From Mesorhizobium sp. ORS 3359 (GTDB lineage: Bacteria; Pseudomonadota; Alphaproteobacteria; Rhizobiales; Rhizobiaceae), in assembly GCA_000824845.1 (NCBI GenBank), contig CCNC01000200.1, forward strand, positions 1 through 64,000: DNA of 64,000 nt, written 5' to 3'. The notes under the pieces are model-generated. The model saw only the letters and a program-made list of their open reading frames with translations. It did not search any database and was not told where the DNA came from. Below, in pieces: positions 1 to 12,293 of this stretch; position 1 is the first letter of the stretch; each line of letters opens with the position of its first letter. Both the position numbers and the translations under genes were made by a program.

Positions 1-553
1 AGATGAAATCGAAATGCTCCACCGTATAGTCGCCGCGCCCGGCCGGGATCGGCGACAGCGGGCCGTAGGTCAGCTGCACGATCGGCCGTCCGGCGGGAAT
101 GCGGTCGAGCAGGCTTTCGATATAGGCGATGCGCTGGGGGACGGGGAAATTGAGCAGCGGCACGCCGGAGACGACCGAGTCGAATACCATGTCGCTCTTG
201 TCGCCGAGCGTCGCATCGAGATTGAAGGCGTCGCCCTCGATCACATTGACCCCGGGATAGAGCCCGCGCAGATGGCGCACGAAGTCGGTCGAATATTCGA
301 CGGCGTAGAGATTTTCCGGCTTCACGCCCTGGGCGAGGATGGCGCGGGTGATGACGCCGGTGCCGGGCCCCACTTCAAGCACGGGCAGGCCAGATCTCGG
401 ATTGACGATCGAGGCCATCTTGCGGGCGGTGACGGAACTGGTCGGAACGATCGAGCCGACCGTCTTCGGCTTGTCGATCCAGCCTTTGAAGAACTTCAGC
501 TCGTCGTCGAATTTTTCCGCCAGCGCTTTGCGCAACCCGGGACTACGTGCCAT
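1..553 (-). CDS. pmtA: Phosphatidylethanolamine N-methyltransferase PmtA (3' end beyond window)
   Basis: The open frame runs leftward from an ATG at 553 and off the window start, so about 184 residues are visible. The product should methylate phosphatidylethanolamine towards phosphatidylcholine using S-adenosylmethionine at the inner membrane, a rhizobial membrane-lipid function. Seen: an N-terminal basic stretch with FFKGWIDKP (about residues 21-29), then the SAM-binding loop EVGPGTG (about 60-66) and an acidic strand near LYAVEYS. A GAGGAG ribosome site lies just upstream of the ATG. It follows dnaJ on the same strand. The assignment rests on recalled similarity to Rhizobium/Sinorhizobium PmtA; a related rRNA-adenine-dimethylase-like methyltransferase is the alternative. 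Confidence 0.85.
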   Translation of the reverse strand, partial: MARSPGLRKALAEKFDDELKFFKGWIDKPKTVGSIVPTSSVTARKMASIVNPRSGLPVLEVGPGTGVITRAILAQGVKPENLYAVEYSTDFVRHLRGLYPGVNVIEGDAFNLDATLGDKSDMVFDSVVSGVPLLNFPVPQRIAYIESLLDRIPAGRPIVQLTYGPLSPIPAGRGDYTVEHFDFI

Positions 554-692
554 CAGAGCTCTCCTCAATGCTCGCTCCCCGATCCGCTACTTAGCAGGTG
601 GGTGGGACAAGGCAAGGCGTCAAGCTGGCATAAGATGTTGATGACGCTTGGGAAGCCCCTTCCGATGCCGTGCGCAATGCGGGGCGTGACGA

Positions 693-1820
693 TCAGTTTT
701 CGCCGAACGACTCGAAGAAGTCCTTCATGCGGGCAAAGAAGCCGCTCGACTGAGGCGAGTTGTCCTTCGAGGAGAGCTGCTCGAACTCTTCCAGCAATTC
801 GCGCTGGCGGCGCGACAGGTTCTGCGGCGTCTCGACCGCCGTCTGGATGTAGAGGTCGCCGACATTGGGCTGGCGCAGCACCGGCATGCCCTTGCCCTTG
901 AGGCGAAACTGGCGGCCGTTCTGGGTGCCTTCCGGCACTTTCACCTTGGTCTGGGTGCCGTCCAGCGTGGTGACTTCGAAGGAGCCGCCAAGCGCGGCCG
1001 TCGTCATCGAGATCGGCACTTTGCAATAGAGGTCGGCGCCGTCGCGCTGGAAGAATTCGTGCGGCTTCACCGCCAGGAAGATGTAAAGGTCGCCGGACGG
1101 TCCGCCGCGCAGGCCAGCCTCGCCCTCATTGGCAAGCCGGATGCGGGTGCCGTCCTCGATGCCGGCCGGGATGTTGACCGACAGCGAGCGCTCCTCGGTG
1201 ACGCGGCCCTGTCCAGCGCATTTCGGGCAGGGATCCTTGATCGTCTGGCCGCGGCCCTGGCATTGCGGGCAGGTGCGCTCGATCGAGAAGAAACCTTGCG
1301 TAGCGCGCACCTTGCCGTGGCCGTGGCACATCGAGCAGGTCACCGGCTGCGTGCCGGGCTTGGCACCGCTGCCGGAGCATTCCGAGCAGGAGATGGAAGC
1401 CGGCACGTGGATCTGCGCCGTCTTGCCGGAAAAGGCCTCTTCCAGCGTGATTTCCATGTTGTAGCGCAGGTCGGCGCCGCGCTCGCGGCCGCCCGACGAG
1501 CGGCGCTGGCGGCCACCCATCATGTCGCCGAAGATGTCCTCGAAGATGTCGGCGAAGCCGCCGGCGCCGAAGCCGTGCGCGGCGCCGTTCATGCCGCCCT
1601 CGAAGGCGGCGTGGCCGAAGCGGTCATAGGCGGCGCGCTTCTGCGGGTCCTTCAGCGTCTCGTACGCCTCGTTGATTTCCTTGAACTTGTGCTCGCAGGC
1701 ATGGTCGCCAGGGTTGCGGTCGGGATGGAACTGCATGGCGAGCTTACGGAAAGCGCTCTTGAGTTCCTTCTCGTCGGCGCCTTTTTGCACGCCCAGCGTT
1801 TCGTAGAAATCAGCTTTCAT
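693..1820 (-). CDS. dnaJ: Chaperone protein DnaJ
   Basis: Hsp40 co-chaperone that delivers unfolded clients to DnaK and stimulates its ATPase in the cytoplasm. The 375-residue protein has normal DnaJ length and full type-I architecture: J domain (residues 1-70, HPD at 32-34), a Gly/Phe-rich linker (about 85-115), four CxxCxGxG zinc motifs (CSECSGSG, CSMCHGHG, CPQCQGRG, CPKCAGQG; about 150-215) and the C-terminal client-binding domain. It lies downstream of dnaK on the same strand, but a strong terminator-like hairpin stands between them, so it may depend on read-through or on its own promoter. Confidence 0.97.
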   Translation of the reverse strand: MKADFYETLGVQKGADEKELKSAFRKLAMQFHPDRNPGDHACEHKFKEINEAYETLKDPQKRAAYDRFGHAAFEGGMNGAAHGFGAGGFADIFEDIFGDMMGGRQRRSSGGRERGADLRYNMEITLEEAFSGKTAQIHVPASISCSECSGSGAKPGTQPVTCSMCHGHGKVRATQGFFSIERTCPQCQGRGQTIKDPCPKCAGQGRVTEERSLSVNIPAGIEDGTRIRLANEGEAGLRGGPSGDLYIFLAVKPHEFFQRDGADLYCKVPISMTTAALGGSFEVTTLDGTQTKVKVPEGTQNGRQFRLKGKGMPVLRQPNVGDLYIQTAVETPQNLSRRQRELLEEFEQLSSKDNSPQSSGFFARMKDFFESFGEN

Positions 1821-1970
1821 TTTTTCCCGCTGTCCGGATGCTCAATGTCTTCAAGCATTGTTGGCAGTTTTTGCCGGCATGGTCTTGGATTTAGGAGCGA
1901 TGTTTCCCGGATGCTAGTGCCAAGCCAGGGTCGCTCCGGGTTTTTCCGTCACTTTTTCGATTGGGGTTGC

Positions 1971-1999
1971 AAAAAAGCCCGGCCTTGCGCCGGGCTTTT
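1971..1999 (-). terminator. Rho-independent terminator after dnaK
   Basis: Perfect 11-bp inverted repeat (1973-1983 with 1989-1999), GC core GCCCGGC, 5-nt loop, flanked by A and T runs on both sides so it could act in either direction. It sits just after the dnaK stop and before dnaJ. Confidence 0.85.
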
Positions 2000-2022
2000 G
2001 CACTTATTCGCCGTCAGCCGGC

Positions 2023-3939
<1,917 letters not shown>

Positions 3940-4061
3940 TGTTCTAGTCTCTCCTCTAAGCAGGCTCTCAGGACCCTTCAAAAGGCGTTCCGACGAAAGC
4001 CCCTGTTCACAAGAAATCCCGTCATGGTCACCGGTTTTCGGGGGCCGGGACGGCTGGGGCG

Positions 4062-4091
4062 TATATAAGAACAGCCGATACGGGGCGCAAG
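4062..4091 (-). promoter_or_regulatory. Candidate sigma-32 (heat-shock) promoter of dnaK
   Basis: Reading the minus strand, CTTGCG (4086-4091) is followed after about 16-18 bases by CTTATATA (4062-4069). This resembles the alphaproteobacterial RpoH promoter pattern (CTTG, then a TATA-like box). It would give a leader of about 115 bases. Inferred from pattern only. Confidence 0.5.
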
Positions 4092-4365
4092 CATTCTGCG
4101 CAAGCTGTTCATTGTCTCGGCAAGGCTTTGGCAGAGATCCGCCGCGCTTTGCGGCGCGCTCGACGCGAGCCCGCGCTATCCTATTGTTCCGGCTGATTTT
4201 TTTGGAGGCGACGCCGCTGGCGGCGCCTGGAGCCGCCATCCGGCGAGGGCAACGCTCGCCTCGGCGGGCGTGACTTTCGGTCGCGAAAGGCCGGAAAATC
4301 GGCGTCTCGGCGACGCTTCACCCATCCGGCGGCAAGCTTGTCAGGGGAGCGCCTAGCGCTCGGGC
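4092..4365. other. Intergenic region upstream of dnaK, no gene seen
   Basis: Between the dnaK promoter and the terminator of the sugar-transport operon. It is GC-rich with no frame having a ribosome site or family resemblance; open frames here are extensions of the dnaK antisense frames. No repeat recognised. Confidence 0.5.
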
Positions 4366-4396
4366 AAAACCCTGCCGGGCGTGGCCCGGCAGGGTT
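4366..4396 (-). terminator. Terminator of the sugar ABC operon
   Basis: Perfect 13-bp stem (4368-4380 with 4384-4396, core CCTGCCGGGC) with a GTG/CAC loop and a TTTT run on the minus strand after the stem, directly after the substrate-binding protein stop. Confidence 0.85.
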
Positions 4397-4402
4397 CCGG
4401 AC

Positions 4403-5371
4403 TTAGAGCCCGTTGTCCTTGAGGATCTTGGCGGCGTTCTCCTTGGTGATCCTTTCCGTCGGCAGCGTGATGGTCTTCTCGACCTTCTCGCCATTCAGGA
4501 ACTTGATCGCCTGGCGCAGGCCCTCGGCGCCCGGCGTGACATAGGTGAAGGTCGCGGTCAGCTCGCCCTTGTTCACCATCTGCACGCCTTCGTTGGGCAG
4601 GCCGTCGATGCCGATGAACTTGATATCCTTCTCGCGCCCGACATCCTTGGCCGCGAGATAGGCGCCATAGGCCATCGGATCGTTGTGGCCGTAGACGAGG
4701 TCGATCTTCTCGTTGGTCTTCAGCGCGTTGGCCATGATGTTGTAGGCCTGGTCCTGCTTCCAGTCGCCCGACTGCTGGTCGAGCAGGTACTTGATGCCCG
4801 GCTCCTTGTCGGTGAATTCATGGAAGCCGTCATGGCGGTCATGCGCCGGCTGCGTGCCCATGCCGCCCCAGATTTCGACGACGTTGCCGGCGGCCTTGCC
4901 CTTGCCGCCCAGGAGCTCGACGGCATATTCGCCGGCAGCCCGGCCGATCAGCTTGTTGTCGCCGCCGACGAACTGCGTGTAGTCCTTGGTGTCGACATTG
5001 CGGTCGAGCACGAAGACCGGGATCTTGGCGTCTATCGCCTGCTGCACCACGCCGGTGAGGCCGGCCGATTCCTTTGGCGACACCAGCAGCGCGTCGACCT
5101 CCTGGCGGATCAGGTTCTCGACGTCGGCGACCTGCTTCTCGGTCTTGTCCTCGCCGTCGGTGATGATCAGCTCGACTTCCGGATGCTTGGCGGCCTCGGC
5201 GATGATGTCCTTGTTGAACTGGGCGCGCCAGGGCTCGATGGTCGTCACCTGCGAGAAGCCGATCTTCCACTTCTTGTCCTGGGCAAAGGCATGGTTGCCG
5301 GACAGAAGAGCGGTGGTCGTCAGAAGTGCCGCCGCGAAAGTGGCGAGCTTCAGCATTTCACGTCGTTTCAT
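4403..5371 (-). CDS. Sugar ABC transporter substrate-binding protein (ribose-binding type)
   Basis: Periplasmic receptor of the import system encoded just upstream. 322 residues with an N-terminal signal peptide (KRR, hydrophobic core, cleavage likely after AFA near residue 30). The mature part has the type-1 periplasmic-binding fold pattern of RbsB/XylF proteins: KIGFSQ strand, VDALLVSPKE, IPVFVLDRNV, FVGGDN, and a C-terminal TLPTERI strand. It is the last gene of an ATPase-permease-receptor operon under a divergent LacI. The ligand cannot be read from sequence; a pentose, hexose or sugar alcohol is likely. Confidence 0.9.
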   Translation of the reverse strand: MKRREMLKLATFAAALLTTTALLSGNHAFAQDKKWKIGFSQVTTIEPWRAQFNKDIIAEAAKHPEVELIITDGEDKTEKQVADVENLIRQEVDALLVSPKESAGLTGVVQQAIDAKIPVFVLDRNVDTKDYTQFVGGDNKLIGRAAGEYAVELLGGKGKAAGNVVEIWGGMGTQPAHDRHDGFHEFTDKEPGIKYLLDQQSGDWKQDQAYNIMANALKTNEKIDLVYGHNDPMAYGAYLAAKDVGREKDIKFIGIDGLPNEGVQMVNKGELTATFTYVTPGAEGLRQAIKFLNGEKVEKTITLPTERITKENAAKILKDNGL

Positions 5372-5389
5372 GGTCCTGTTTCCTCCGGA

Positions 5390-6681
<1,292 letters not shown>

Positions 6682-6685
<4 letters not shown>

Positions 6686-8277
6686 GCGGCAGGTCTCGTA
6701 GTACGTCTTGGTGTCGCAAGCCTGGGCGCGGCAAGCCGCATGATCGCTTCCTCGCTGGCTTCAGCGCGGGCGAGGATCCCGCGCTGGCGGCCCTCCGCCA
6801 TGACCAGGATGCGGTCGGCCAGATGCAGGAGCTCGGGGAGTTCCGAGCTGATCACGGCGATCGCCAGACCGTCGCCGGCGAGCTTGAAGATGAGGTCGTA
6901 GATCTCGCGCTTAGCGCCGACATCGATGCCGCGAGTCGGCTCGTCGAGCAGCAGCACGCGCGGCCGCGTCGCCAGCCACTTGCCGATCACCACCTTCTGC
7001 TGGTTGCCGCCCGACAGCGTGCCGGCGGCCTGCTCGATGCTTTCGCAGCGTATGCCGAGCGCGCTCACCGCCTCGCGCGCCAGGCCTTGCTCGCCCGAGC
7101 GCGAGCGCAGGCCGAAGCGCGCCAGCGCGCCGACCAGCGGCAGCGCGACATTGTCGGTGATCGAGGCCGTGAGATGCAGGCCTTGCGTCTTGCGGTCCTC
7201 GGTGACCAGGGCGATGCCCAGCCGGCGTGCCTCGCGCGGCGAGCCGATCTCGACCGGCGCGCCGTCGAGCTTGATCTCGCCGCCCGTGCGGCCGTCGCTG
7301 GAGCCGAAGATCGCTTCCAGGATTTCGGTGCGGCCGGAACCCAGCAGCCCGCCTATGCCGAGGATTTCGCCCGCCGAAAGATCGAAGCTCACGCCCTCGA
7401 TCACGCTGCGCCAGCCATGCCGGTCGGGCTTCGACAGCGACAGGTCCCTGACCGCGAGCACAGCCTTGCCGCCCGGACCGCGCTGATGATCGGAGGACGC
7501 CATAAGATCGCGGCCGACCATGGCCGAGATGATGGCGTCTTCGTTCAGCGCCGCCATATCGTTGGTCAGCACGTGACGCCCGTCGCGCAGCACCGTCACC
7601 CGGCTCGCCAGATGCATGACCTCGTCGATGCGGTGCGAGATGTAGACGATGGCGACGCCGCTTGCGGCGAGCTGACGGATGATGCGGAACAGTCGCTCGC
7701 ACTCGGCCGGTGACAGCGCCGAGGTGGGTTCGTCCATGATCAGGATGCGCGCCGATTTCGACAGCGCCTTGGCGATCTCCACCAGCTGCTGCTCGCCGAC
7801 CCTGAGCCGGCCGACGCGCGCTTCCGGATCGAGCTCGATGCCGAGACGCTGCAACAGCGCTTTTGCCGCGCGGCTGCTCGCCTTGCGGTCAACCACAAGC
7901 CCGGCGATCAGCTTCTCGCGGCCGAGGAAGATGTTGTCGGCGACGCTGAGCTCGGGGACGAGGTTGAGCTCCTGGTGGATGATGGCGATGCCGGCGTCCT
8001 CGGCGTCGCGAACGCCGGCGAAACGGACCGCCTGGCCGTCGATGGCGACGGTGCCTTCGTAGTCGGTATAGACGCCCGAGAGGATCTTCATCAGCGTCGA
8101 CTTGCCGGCGCCGTTCTCGCCCATCAGCGCATGCACCTCGCCTGGCCTGAGGTCCAGGCTGACGTCGGACAGCGCGGTGATGCCGCCAAATCGCTTGGAA
8201 ATGCCGGTCGCGCTCAGAACGACGGTCGGACCGTCGGCCGTCACGTCTTCCGTCGTGATGGAACCAGCGCGCTGCAT
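6682..8277 (-). CDS. Sugar ABC transporter ATP-binding protein (double nucleotide-binding domain)
   Basis: Energises sugar import as a fused two-domain ATPase of the RbsA/MglA/XylG type (531 residues). Domain 1 has Walker A GENGAGKS (53-60), a degenerate signature VGEQQ and Walker B LIMDEPTSAL. Domain 2 has a degenerate Walker A (GLLGSGRTE), canonical LSGGNQQ and LLLDEPTRGID, which is the usual asymmetry of this family. First gene of the operon; its start faces lacI across a region carrying a palindromic operator at 8325-8338, so repression by that LacI is very likely. Confidence 0.93.
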
Positions 8278-8324
8278 GACAAAGGACGGCCTCCCTCCGT
8301 CGTCTTCGGCGACTTGAACGCTAA

Positions 8325-8338
8325 TCGAAACGTTTCGA
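8325..8338. promoter_or_regulatory. LacI-family operator O1
   Basis: Perfect 14-bp palindrome TCGAAACGTTTCGA between the divergent ABC operon and lacI. The central-CG AACGTT core is typical of LacI/GalR-family operators. It lies about 50 bases upstream of the ATPase start. Confidence 0.8.
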
Positions 8339-8433
8339 ACGTGTCAAGCGCCTATCTGTTCTCTGAGGATTGATGCATTTCAATTCTTGCGAAAAATGGC
8401 GGCTTTACGTAGGTTTGGCCAGATAAGGGCGGC

Positions 8434-8447
8434 TAAACGTTTCGAAA
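8434..8447. promoter_or_regulatory. LacI-family operator O2 abutting the lacI start
   Basis: TAAACGTTTCGAAA, a near-perfect copy of O1 (core AAACGTTT at 8435-8442), ends at the base before the lacI ATG. Two sites about 110 bases apart suggest looping or autoregulation. Confidence 0.7.
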
Positions 8448-9515
8448 ATGATGGCGTCAGGGCGGAAAAAACAGCGGAAATCCACGGCGCCGACCATGCT
8501 GCATGTGGCTGAGGCGGCGCGTGTGTCGGTGGCAACAGTGTCGGCATTGCTGAACGGCACGGCCACCGTCAGTCCCGAGCTTACGCAACGCATCGAGCAG
8601 GCGATCCGCGACATCGGCTACAAGCGCAACGCCATCGCCCGCAGCCTGAAGATGGGCACAACGCGCACCATCGGCCTCACCGTGCCGCACATCACCAACC
8701 CGTTCTTCACCGATGTCGTCTCGGTCATCCAGCAGGCCTTCGACCGCGCCGGCTATGCCGTCATGCTGTGCTGCACCGACGAGGATCTGAACACGCAGGA
8801 CGAGCAGATCCGCCTGCTGCTCGACCGCATGGTCGACGGGCTGATCGTCGCGCGCGTCGGCGACGGCGGCCTTCTGAAGGGCATCGTCGAGGACACCAAC
8901 GTGCCGGTGGTGCTGCTCGACCGTCTCTGCGAGGGCGTCGACACCGACGCGGTGGTGCTGGACAACCAGCGCGCCGTGTTCGACGCCGTCACCTATCTCA
9001 TCCATCTCGGACACCGGCGCATCGGCTACATCACCGGCACGTCCGACATATCCCCCATGCATGACCGCATGATCGGCTACCGCGAGGCGCTGCAGGCGGC
9101 CGGCCTGCCGGTGGCGGAGGAGCTCATACGCTCCGGCAATTTCCACGAGATCGACGGCTACAACGCCACCATGCAGCTCTTGTCGCTGCACGACCGGCCA
9201 AGCGCGATCTTCTCGGCCAACAACCCGATGGTGATCGGCACCATGAAGGCGATCCGCGACATCGGCCTCTCTTGCCCCGAGGACATTTCGGTCGCCTGCT
9301 TCGACGACTTTCCCTGGTCGGACGTGTTCGTGCCGCAGCTAACCACCGTGGCGCAGCCGGTGCAGGCGATCGGCGAGCAGGCGGCGAACCTCCTGCTCGA
9401 CCGGCTGGCCGGCAACCGCGACGCGCCGCCGCGCAAGCTGGTGCTGAAGGGCCGGCTCATGATCCGCAGTTCCTGCCGGCCGCTGGGCGCGATCGCGCAG
9501 AGCGTCAGTGCGTAG
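8448..9515 (+). CDS. LacI-family transcriptional regulator
   Basis: 355 residues, usual LacI length. Seen: N-terminal helix-turn-helix (about 18-38: HVAEAARVSVATVSALLNG), the hinge region with YKRNAIARSLKMGTTRTIG, and a periplasmic-binding-protein-like ligand domain (IGLTVPHITNPFF, PSAIFSANN, ISVACFDDFPW). It probably represses the divergent sugar importer until its ligand binds. No Shine-Dalgarno lies at a usable distance before the ATG at 8448, and an operator occupies that place, so the message may be leaderless or the true start may be M17. The 3' end overlaps the convergent phosphatase gene by 11 bases. Confidence 0.93.
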   Translation: MMASGRKKQRKSTAPTMLHVAEAARVSVATVSALLNGTATVSPELTQRIEQAIRDIGYKRNAIARSLKMGTTRTIGLTVPHITNPFFTDVVSVIQQAFDRAGYAVMLCCTDEDLNTQDEQIRLLLDRMVDGLIVARVGDGGLLKGIVEDTNVPVVLLDRLCEGVDTDAVVLDNQRAVFDAVTYLIHLGHRRIGYITGTSDISPMHDRMIGYREALQAAGLPVAEELIRSGNFHEIDGYNATMQLLSLHDRPSAIFSANNPMVIGTMKAIRDIGLSCPEDISVACFDDFPWSDVFVPQLTTVAQPVQAIGEQAANLLLDRLAGNRDAPPRKLVLKGRLMIRSSCRPLGAIAQSVSA

Positions 9516-10305
9516 CCAAGAAGGAACTCTGGCAGAGCAGCTGCAGCGTGCGGAAGATGCGCCTGCCGCCGGCGATCACTTGCGTACCCTCTCCGACCAC
9601 CGTCTTCGGGTCGGCCTTGAGCACCGTGCCGCCAGCCTCCTCGACCAGCAGCATGCCGGCGAGACAGTCCCAGGCGTTCATGTGCTCCTCGGCATAGCCG
9701 AGGAGCCGGCCGGACGCCGCATAGGCAAGCATCAGCGCTCCGGAAGCATTGCGGTAGAAGACGCCGCCCTGGGCCATGATCAGGCTGATCAGAATGACGA
9801 CATTCTTGGTCGAGGCGCGGTTGGAAAGCCCGGTGCCGACGGCGCCCTCGGAAAGCGACGCGGCATTGCTTGCCTTGATCGGCTTGCCGTTGAGAAAGGC
9901 GCCGCCGCCCAGGCGGCCGTAAAACGTCTCGTCGGTCGAAGGCTCATGGATGACCCCTACCACCGTCTCGCCGTCCCTTGCGCAGGCGATCACCACGCAC
10001 CAGGTGGGAATGCCGCGCACGAAATTGGCCGTGCCGTCGATCGGGTCGATCACCCAGACATGGCCGGTTGTTCCGGTCACCGGCGCGTGCTCCTCGCCGA
10101 CGATGCCGTCTTGCGGATAGGCCTCGGCGATCGCCGCGCGGATGAACAACTCGACCTCGCGGTCGGCTTCTGAAACCAGGTCCTGGTGACCCTTGCTCTC
10201 GACGGCCAGGTTGTCGAGGTCGCGAAAATATTTCAGCCCCAGCTCGCCGGCGCGGCGCGCCAGGTCGATGGCAAAATGCATGCGGTCGTCGAGGTCATGG
10301 GTCAC
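9505..10305 (-). CDS. Inositol monophosphatase family protein
   Basis: Mg-dependent phosphatase of the IMPase/FIG superfamily (266 residues). Seen: metal-binding GEEH (residue about 80), WVIDPIDGTANF (about 91-102) and the C-terminal NAWDCLAGMLLVEEAGG. Substrate may be myo-inositol phosphate, histidinol phosphate or 3'-phosphoadenosine phosphate; the fold signature does not decide. It is convergent with lacI and downstream of the NAT/monooxygenase pair, 76 bases after the latter, so it could be co-transcribed with them. Confidence 0.88.
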   Translation of the reverse strand: MTHDLDDRMHFAIDLARRAGELGLKYFRDLDNLAVESKGHQDLVSEADREVELFIRAAIAEAYPQDGIVGEEHAPVTGTTGHVWVIDPIDGTANFVRGIPTWCVVIACARDGETVVGVIHEPSTDETFYGRLGGGAFLNGKPIKASNAASLSEGAVGTGLSNRASTKNVVILISLIMAQGGVFYRNASGALMLAYAASGRLLGYAEEHMNAWDCLAGMLLVEEAGGTVLKADPKTVVGEGTQVIAGGRRIFRTLQLLCQSSFLATH

Positions 10306-10381
10306 GGGAAACTCTTGGCTGAGAGGGACATCGGCGCGCGCCCTTAACAGACCAATGTGTCAGGCAAAAGTGACTGCGCGA

Positions 10382-11380
10382 TCACGCCGCCTTCGACATC
10401 GATTTGTGCACGTCGGCGAGAATCTCGTAGGAGCGCACACGCGCCGCGTGATCGAAGATCTGCGCCGTCACCATCAATTCGTCGGCGCCCGTGCGGCGGA
10501 CGAAGGCGTCGATGCCCTGGCGCACCGTCTCCGGCGAACCGACGACGGCGCAGGACAGCGCCTGGGCAAGCATGGTTTTCGCCATCGGGTCGAGATCGCG
10601 GTCGTAATTCTCGACCGGCGGCGGCAATTGCCCCGGACGGCCGCTGCGCAGATTGACGAAGGCCTGCTGCAGCGAGCTGAACAAGAGCTTCGCCTCGGCA
10701 TCCGTCGGCGCGGCGGAGACATTGAGGCCGAGCATGACATAGGGCTTGCCGAGCTGCGCGGAGGGCTGGAAGCGCGTGCGATAAACCTCCAGCGCGTGGT
10801 CGAGCTCGGCCGGCGCGAAATGCGAGGCGAAGGCGTAGGGCAGGCCGAGAAGCGCTGCGAGCTGCGCGCCATAGAGGCTGGAGCCGAGGATCCAGACCGG
10901 CACGGTCTGGCCTTCGCCCGGCACGGCTCGGATGCGCTGGCCTTCCGCGGCCGGCTGGAAATAGCCCATCAGCTCGACCACGTCCTGCGGGAAGTTGTCG
11001 GCGGACTCCAGGTTGCGGCGCAGCGCCCGCGCGGTCAGCATGTCGGTGCCCGGCGCGCGGCCGAGGCCAAGGTCGATGCGGCCGGGAAAAAGCGCCGCCA
11101 GCGTGCCGAACTGCTCGGCGATCACCAGCGGCGCATGGTTGGGCAGCATGATGCCGCCGGCGCCGACGCGGATCGACTTGGTGCCGCCGGCGACATGCGC
11201 GATCACGACGGAGGTCGCGGCGCTCGCGATGCCCGGCATGTTGTGGTGCTCGGCCAGCCAGTAGCGCTTGTAGCCCAGGCGCTCGGCATGGCGGGCAAGG
11301 TCGAGCGAATTGGCGAGCGACTGCGAAGCGGTGCTGCCTTGGGTGATCGGCGACAGGTCGAGAACCGAAAGGGCGGTCAT
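10382..11380 (-). CDS. Luciferase-like FMN-dependent monooxygenase (LLM class)
   Basis: 332 residues with the TIM-barrel pattern of bacterial-luciferase-like flavin oxidoreductases: LAEHHNMPGIASAA (about 42-55), VGAGGIMLPNHAPL, FPGRIDLGLGRAPGTD. This pattern is shared with the 'group 1' luciferase-family oxidoreductases. Substrate unknown. The start lies 3 bases after the stop of the arylamine N-acetyltransferase gene (TGA-CCA-ATG), so the two are translationally coupled and may act in one xenobiotic or aromatic-amine route (inference). Confidence 0.88.
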   Translation of the reverse strand: MTALSVLDLSPITQGSTASQSLANSLDLARHAERLGYKRYWLAEHHNMPGIASAATSVVIAHVAGGTKSIRVGAGGIMLPNHAPLVIAEQFGTLAALFPGRIDLGLGRAPGTDMLTARALRRNLESADNFPQDVVELMGYFQPAAEGQRIRAVPGEGQTVPVWILGSSLYGAQLAALLGLPYAFASHFAPAELDHALEVYRTRFQPSAQLGKPYVMLGLNVSAAPTDAEAKLLFSSLQQAFVNLRSGRPGQLPPPVENYDRDLDPMAKTMLAQALSCAVVGSPETVRQGIDAFVRRTGADELMVTAQIFDHAARVRSYEILADVHKSMSKAA

Positions 11381-11383
11381 TGG

Positions 11384-12205
11384 TCAGGTCTCCACAAGGC
11401 GTTTTTCCCTGAGCCTCGCCTCGAAGGCGGCGCGGTCGGGAATGACGATGGCGAGCTGGTTCTCCAGCACGTCGGCGAGCTCGGCGGCGGTCGCGATCTC
11501 GCGCTGCTCGCTGCGGCCGCCGGCATGATGCGTCGACAGCCGGTTGTTGCGCAGCGCGTAGCGCCGGTCGGGCAGGGCTAGCGCGGCGACCAGCGTCGAC
11601 AGGAAATGCGAGCTCGGATGCGTCGACAGGAAATGGCTGGCGACCCGGTAGTCGACCTCATAGGCCTGGCTCAGGTCGAAGTGGTAGAGCGTGCGCCAAT
11701 CACCGCCGATATCGGCCTGCAGGCGGAATTGTCCGCCGGTCTCGACGAGGCGGAAGGTTTCGTGCGGCGTCTGCTGCTCCAGCCCGGCTTCTAAAAGCAG
11801 CGGCGCCGTCAGCGTCAGGCCGCCAAAGCCGACATCGGCGATGTAAGTGCGGCCGCCAAGCTCGATGCGCAGCAGCATGTGGCTGCGCGCGGTGACCGCG
11901 TCATCCGGCTGGCCCCACAGCACGCGGGCGGCAAGCCCGCCGACGGTGAAGCCCAGTGCGTCGAGCGCGTGCATGAAGATCAGATTGTGCTCGAAGCAAT
12001 AGCCGCCGCGGCCCTGGCCAAAAATCTTGTCCTGCAACGAAGCGAGGTCGAGGCCGACGGATACGCCCATCAAGGCATCGATGTTCTCGAACGGGATAGC
12101 CCGAGGGTGCGCGGCGTGCAGCGCCCGCAGCGTGGCGAGCGAAGCCTCGGCCGGTCCGCCGTAACCGATGCGGGCGAAATAGCCATCGAGATCGAAGTCG
12201 CTCAT
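11384..12205 (-). CDS. Arylamine N-acetyltransferase
   Basis: Transfers acetyl from acetyl-CoA to arylamines or hydrazines in the cytoplasm. 273 residues from the chosen start, normal for NAT. The catalytic triad is intact: Cys70 (RGGYCFEHN), His109 (TARSHMLLR) and Asp124 (YIADVGFGG). The frame is open to a GTG at 12244, but MSDFDLDGYFARIGY is the typical family N-terminus, so 12205 was chosen; neither start has a strong ribosome site. First gene of a coupled pair with the flavin monooxygenase. Confidence 0.92.
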   Translation of the reverse strand: MSDFDLDGYFARIGYGGPAEASLATLRALHAAHPRAIPFENIDALMGVSVGLDLASLQDKIFGQGRGGYCFEHNLIFMHALDALGFTVGGLAARVLWGQPDDAVTARSHMLLRIELGGRTYIADVGFGGLTLTAPLLLEAGLEQQTPHETFRLVETGGQFRLQADIGGDWRTLYHFDLSQAYEVDYRVASHFLSTHPSSHFLSTLVAALALPDRRYALRNNRLSTHHAGGRSEQREIATAAELADVLENQLAIVIPDRAAFEARLREKRLVET

Positions 12206-12293
12206 TCGGGGACGGGTCCGGCTTGACCGGTCCGATATAGGCACTGGTCACCGGTGTCGCAAACAAGGGCCGGGATTTGGGATTGGGCCAGCC

